Below are positions 61,403-64,000 of a stretch of DNA of 64,000 nucleotides, piece by piece; within the stretch, counting starts at the first letter, position 1; the number at the start of each line of letters is the position of its first letter. Under the pieces are notes generated by a model. It saw nothing but the letters and a program-made list of their open reading frames with translations, ran no database searches and had not been told where the DNA came from. The stretch comes from Icerya purchasi (lineage: Eukaryota > Arthropoda > Insecta > Hemiptera > Monophlebidae). The stretch is taken from positions 61,262,864-61,326,863 of the forward strand of contig CM077115.1 in assembly GCA_039619475.1 (NCBI GenBank), written 5' to 3'. Made by a program: the position numbers and the translations under genes.

Positions 61403-63464
61403 TTATTTTGATGTAGAAGGTTTCATAAATTGTAACAAAGTCGTCTGACGAGTCAATGATTTTTTCTTCTCCCGTAATATCTCCTCGTAGCATCCTAGTA
61501 ATTTTTTTATTCCATGTTTTGTAACAAAAATGCGCTCTTCATTGGAGTCTATGCTTTCCAAAATTGTTAACCCTTTCTCAATCGAACTGAGGGCTTCTGT
61601 CAAGTTTCCAACTGTCATTTGATCTTCTAATTGAACTGTATCCAAAGAATCATGATTATCAATTTCTTCCTCTTGTTCACGCATTGTTATGAGCTCATCA
61701 ATTGTAAGCTCCTCATTGTGTGAATCCAACAGCTCTTGAACATCATCACTATCCACTTCTAAATTTATTTGTCTACCAAGTTCGACAACGTCTTTGATCA
61801 CATTGCAGATTTCATCAGGCCCTGGCACTGATTCCGCCTGAGTCTCAGTGGAGAAAAAAAATGGACAGAGTTTTTTCCAGACGCCATTTAAAGTTTTTTG
61901 TGAAATTTCATCCCAAGATTCTCCAATGATTTTCACTGCTTCTAAAACGTTGAATTGTTTCCAAAATTCTTTAACAGAGAGCTCGTTGTTTTGTCTCATA
62001 GCTTCATGCAGACGTGCAAACGATCGTCTGGTGTAATAAGCTTTGAATGTTTTGATAACTCCCTGGTCCATCGGTTGAAGCAAGCTGGTTGTATTTGGTG
62101 GCAAAAATTCAACTTTCACACGTGGGTCGAAACTAGTTAAAGTAGCAGGAGGATGACCTGGCGCGTTGTCGATTAATAGCATCACTTTAAACGGGATTTG
62201 TTTAGACTGGCAATAACGTTCGACTTCAGGTATGAAGTGATGACCAAACCAGTCTTCAAAAAGGGAGGCCGTCACCCAAGCTTTACGATTCGACTTTCAA
62301 ATCACGGGCAAACCAGCTTTAGATTTGTTTTTCAATGCTCTTGGATTTTCTGAGCGATAAACTAAGAGAGGTTTTAATTTAAAGTCACCAGCTGCATTCG
62401 CGCCAAGCATCACTGTCAATCGATCTTTGGCGGCCTTAAAACCTGGAAAAGTTTTCTCTTCACGCGCAATAAAAGTTCTTTTAGGCATCTTCTTCCATAA
62501 CAGGCCAGTTTCATCTACGTTGAATATGGTTTGGCTGGTATCATCATAGAGTCGTATCGCTCAATTTTGAGCATCGTGACTGCCTATTTGTACATTCTAG
62601 TTGTAGAGAGTAGGCAGCGCTCATGGCAATTGGTATACGCAACGCGAGTGCACGCACGCAAAACCACACCCGGAACTGATTAGTAATCGTTTGATTTATC
62701 GATATACAAGTGCAATCCCGCCTGCGTCTGCTGTGTGTACTAAACTAGCACGCGCATATGATGGTTACGTGGTGGTTTGCCATTGCCTTCCACGTGATTA
62801 TTAGCGAGTATTTTTTAATTTAATTCTTTGTAATAAGTTCTGTCGTCGCCCGGGATCGAACTCGTGACCTCCGTAACGGAAGTCAAGCGTTCTAGCAACT
62901 AGGCTATCGCGACTAGCCACCTTCATTTATCATAGCTTTGAGTTTCTCTGCATAGAGAGATGCAGCCTCTTTATCTGCACTTGCCGCCTCTCCACTTTCT
63001 GCAATGCTATGCCAGTTACAGCGACTTTTGAACCGGCTGAACCAACCGTTACTGGCTTTAAACGTTTCATCTTTAGCCATCTCCTCAGCTTCTTCTTTTA
63101 ATTTCTCAAAAATTTGTTTAGCTTGAAAGCACACCGTGTTCTGATCAATAGGACAATTTTTCACACTTACTTGATTATCACACCATAATTTTAACAATGT
63201 TTCCATCTCAGCGATAATACCATGCCGTTTACGAATGATGCTTGAATTCAAAGACTGAGCGTTTTTCACAGCTTCGAGAATTTTTTCTTTACTTTTCGTA
63301 ATAGATCTGACTGTCGATTCCGGTAGATCATACTTCTTCGCTAAATCACAAATTTTTATTTTTGCATCGTAGTCTTTAATAATGTTAAGTTTACACTCCA
63401 AAGATAATGTTTTTCTCTTCTTGTTTAAAGCAAAAGAGTCGGTTCTACTTCGTTTGGATGCCAT
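61403..63464 (-). pseudogene. Tigger-type transposase, one stop and one SINE insertion
   Basis: Start ASKRSRTDSF near 63464 (MASK). N-terminal psq/CENPB-type helix-turn-helix domains: LSLECKLNIIKDYD, ICDLAKKYDLPESTVRSI, then FKASNGWFSRFKSRCNWHSI. After the [24 protein letters not shown] (first catalytic Asp), [20 protein letters not shown], then an in-frame TGA near 62296 where the family has Trp, then LLIDNAPGHPPATL and LLQPMDQGVIKTFKAYYTRR (second and third Asp), and a C-terminal acidic tail ending TLLQFMKPSTSK. The catalytic Asp residues are all present; only the stop and the SINE disrupt it. CENPB/JRK family, pogo superfamily. Confidence 0.94.
62549..62916 (-). mobile_element. tRNA-derived SINE inserted in the Tigger transposase
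   Basis: On the minus strand the head is tRNA-like: A-box-like TAGCCTAGTTGCTAGAACG (62889-62907) and B-box GGTCACGAGTTCGATCCCG (62851-62869), followed by a body with GTGGAAGGCAATGGCAAACC and a tail region. It interrupts the transposase exactly between EGG and the [12 protein letters not shown] segment. Ends are set by where the transposase alignment resumes; a clear target duplication was not seen. It is not a functional tRNA. Confidence 0.8.
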
Positions 63465-63732
63465 AGTACTTAGTAAATATCTCAGGTCGTCGCACAACGC
63501 ACAAAAAAACACAAAATCGTAACTTACGTACCTACGCGCCGATTCCGCACTACACGTCTGTGCCTGTTGTAAACTGAACGAATAATAATGCGGGTGGGGG
63601 AGTCAGAAACAAACGCTGCCGCTTGACCTTGACTGCGCGGCGTTCAAACAAAAAACGAATAGACGAGAAAATTAAATCGCGTAACTCCGAATTCGCATAA
63701 GTCGAGGTAGTGTAAGTCGGGGTATTACTGTA

Positions 63733-64000
63733 CTTCAAAGTCAAATCTTGAAAACACTGAACCCCCTGAAGGCTATTGGAAACGCTTCATGGGGATCCGA
63801 CCCTGTAATTATAGCCTTGTTATATAAATCACTGATACTTTTCAGAATTGATTACGGCTCGATATTTTATGGCTCAGCCTCCAAATCGAACCTTAGGAAA
63901 CTAGATACTCTACAGAATATCGGACTTAGACTTATAACAGGAAATGTTCGATCCGCTCCAGTAGCGGGTCTTGAAGCGGAGACGAAGATTGCCCCACTAC
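63733..64000 (+). pseudogene. LINE reverse transcriptase, 3' part after Tigger insertion
   Basis: Open plus frame, LQSQILKTLNPLKAIGNASW, then LLYKSLILFRIDYGSIFYGS, KSNLRKLDTLQNIGLRLITG and APVAGLEAET, the C-terminal thumb/connection segment of Jockey/I-group RTs. It continues the frame broken by the Tigger and runs off the right edge. Confidence 0.9.

Larger units (their letters stand above)
61186..63730 (-). mobile_element. Tigger/pogo-like DNA transposon, 2.5 kb, inserted in the LINE
   Basis: TIRs CAGTAATACCCCG(G)ACTTACG at 61186 and its inverse at 63730, flanked by TA (61184-61185, 63731-63732). Removing the element and one TA restores the RT frame as ...HIQILQSQILKTL. It encodes a DDE_1 transposase on the minus strand and contains a SINE-like insertion at 62549-62916. 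Confidence 0.97.

Noticed and set aside
61848..62140. Plus ORFs within the Tigger
   Set aside because: Antisense shadows of the transposase.
62843..62914. Possible tRNA gene inside the Tigger
   Set aside because: It is the tRNA-like head of a SINE; the flanking sequence is SINE body and the fold is imperfect.

Overview
The window is AT-rich eukaryotic nuclear DNA. Genes are split into short exons by long introns, and much of the intronic and intergenic space is transposon debris: mariner, Tigger/pogo, hAT, Helitron, RTE-like and Jockey/I-like LINEs, LTR elements, a tRNA-derived SINE and foldback MITEs. This mix, with D34D-type mariners, points to an arthropod and most likely an insect. Hymenoptera is only a guess. 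There is no prokaryotic gene structure, rRNA or CRISPR array.

Two host genes are supported, arranged head to head. On the minus strand, 14 exons between 32141 and 3369 assemble with consistent splice phases into the first 725 codons of a DIS3L2-type 3'-5' exoribonuclease: a long acidic/disordered N-terminus with a 29-residue repeat, the first cold-shock domain, a linker, the second cold-shock region and the start of the RNB catalytic domain. The gene runs off the left edge. On the plus strand, starting at 36469, three exons (36469-36521, 42366-42503, 52859-52971) encode the N-terminal cytidylyltransferase domain of PCYT2, ethanolamine-phosphate cytidylyltransferase (Kennedy pathway). That gene runs off the right edge. 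The two start codons are about 4.3 kb apart.

Layout: 1-3368 holds unidentified coding-like minus-strand remnants and a diverged LTR. 3369-32141 is DIS3L2; its introns hold a hAT remnant with a BED-finger relic (4.6-6.0 kb), a dead mariner (6.05-6.7 kb), a young non-autonomous LTR retrotransposon (9289-13056, LTRs about 99.3% identical, TSD ATGC), an RTE-like LINE (15.4-18.4 kb), a 123-bp MITE (20.2 kb), a solo LTR (24871-25838) and a mariner with perfect 30-bp TIRs (25872-27171). 32142-36468 is intergenic and carries a 410-bp hAT MITE with an 8-bp TSD. 36469-52971 is PCYT2; its introns hold tandem repeats, a foldback element and several Jockey/I-like LINE pieces. 53-60 kb is a PCYT2 intron (inferred) with microsatellites, a Helitron Pif1-helicase relic interrupted by a MITE, and an LTR. 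60.5-64 kb is a LINE reverse transcriptase split by a Tigger element that itself carries a tRNA-derived SINE, a three-level nest.

I did not find a convincing new multi-gene system. The most unusual points are the in-frame 87-bp minisatellite in the DIS3L2 N-terminus, the gag-only LTR element, the nested insertions, and unidentified coding-like remnants at the left edge.
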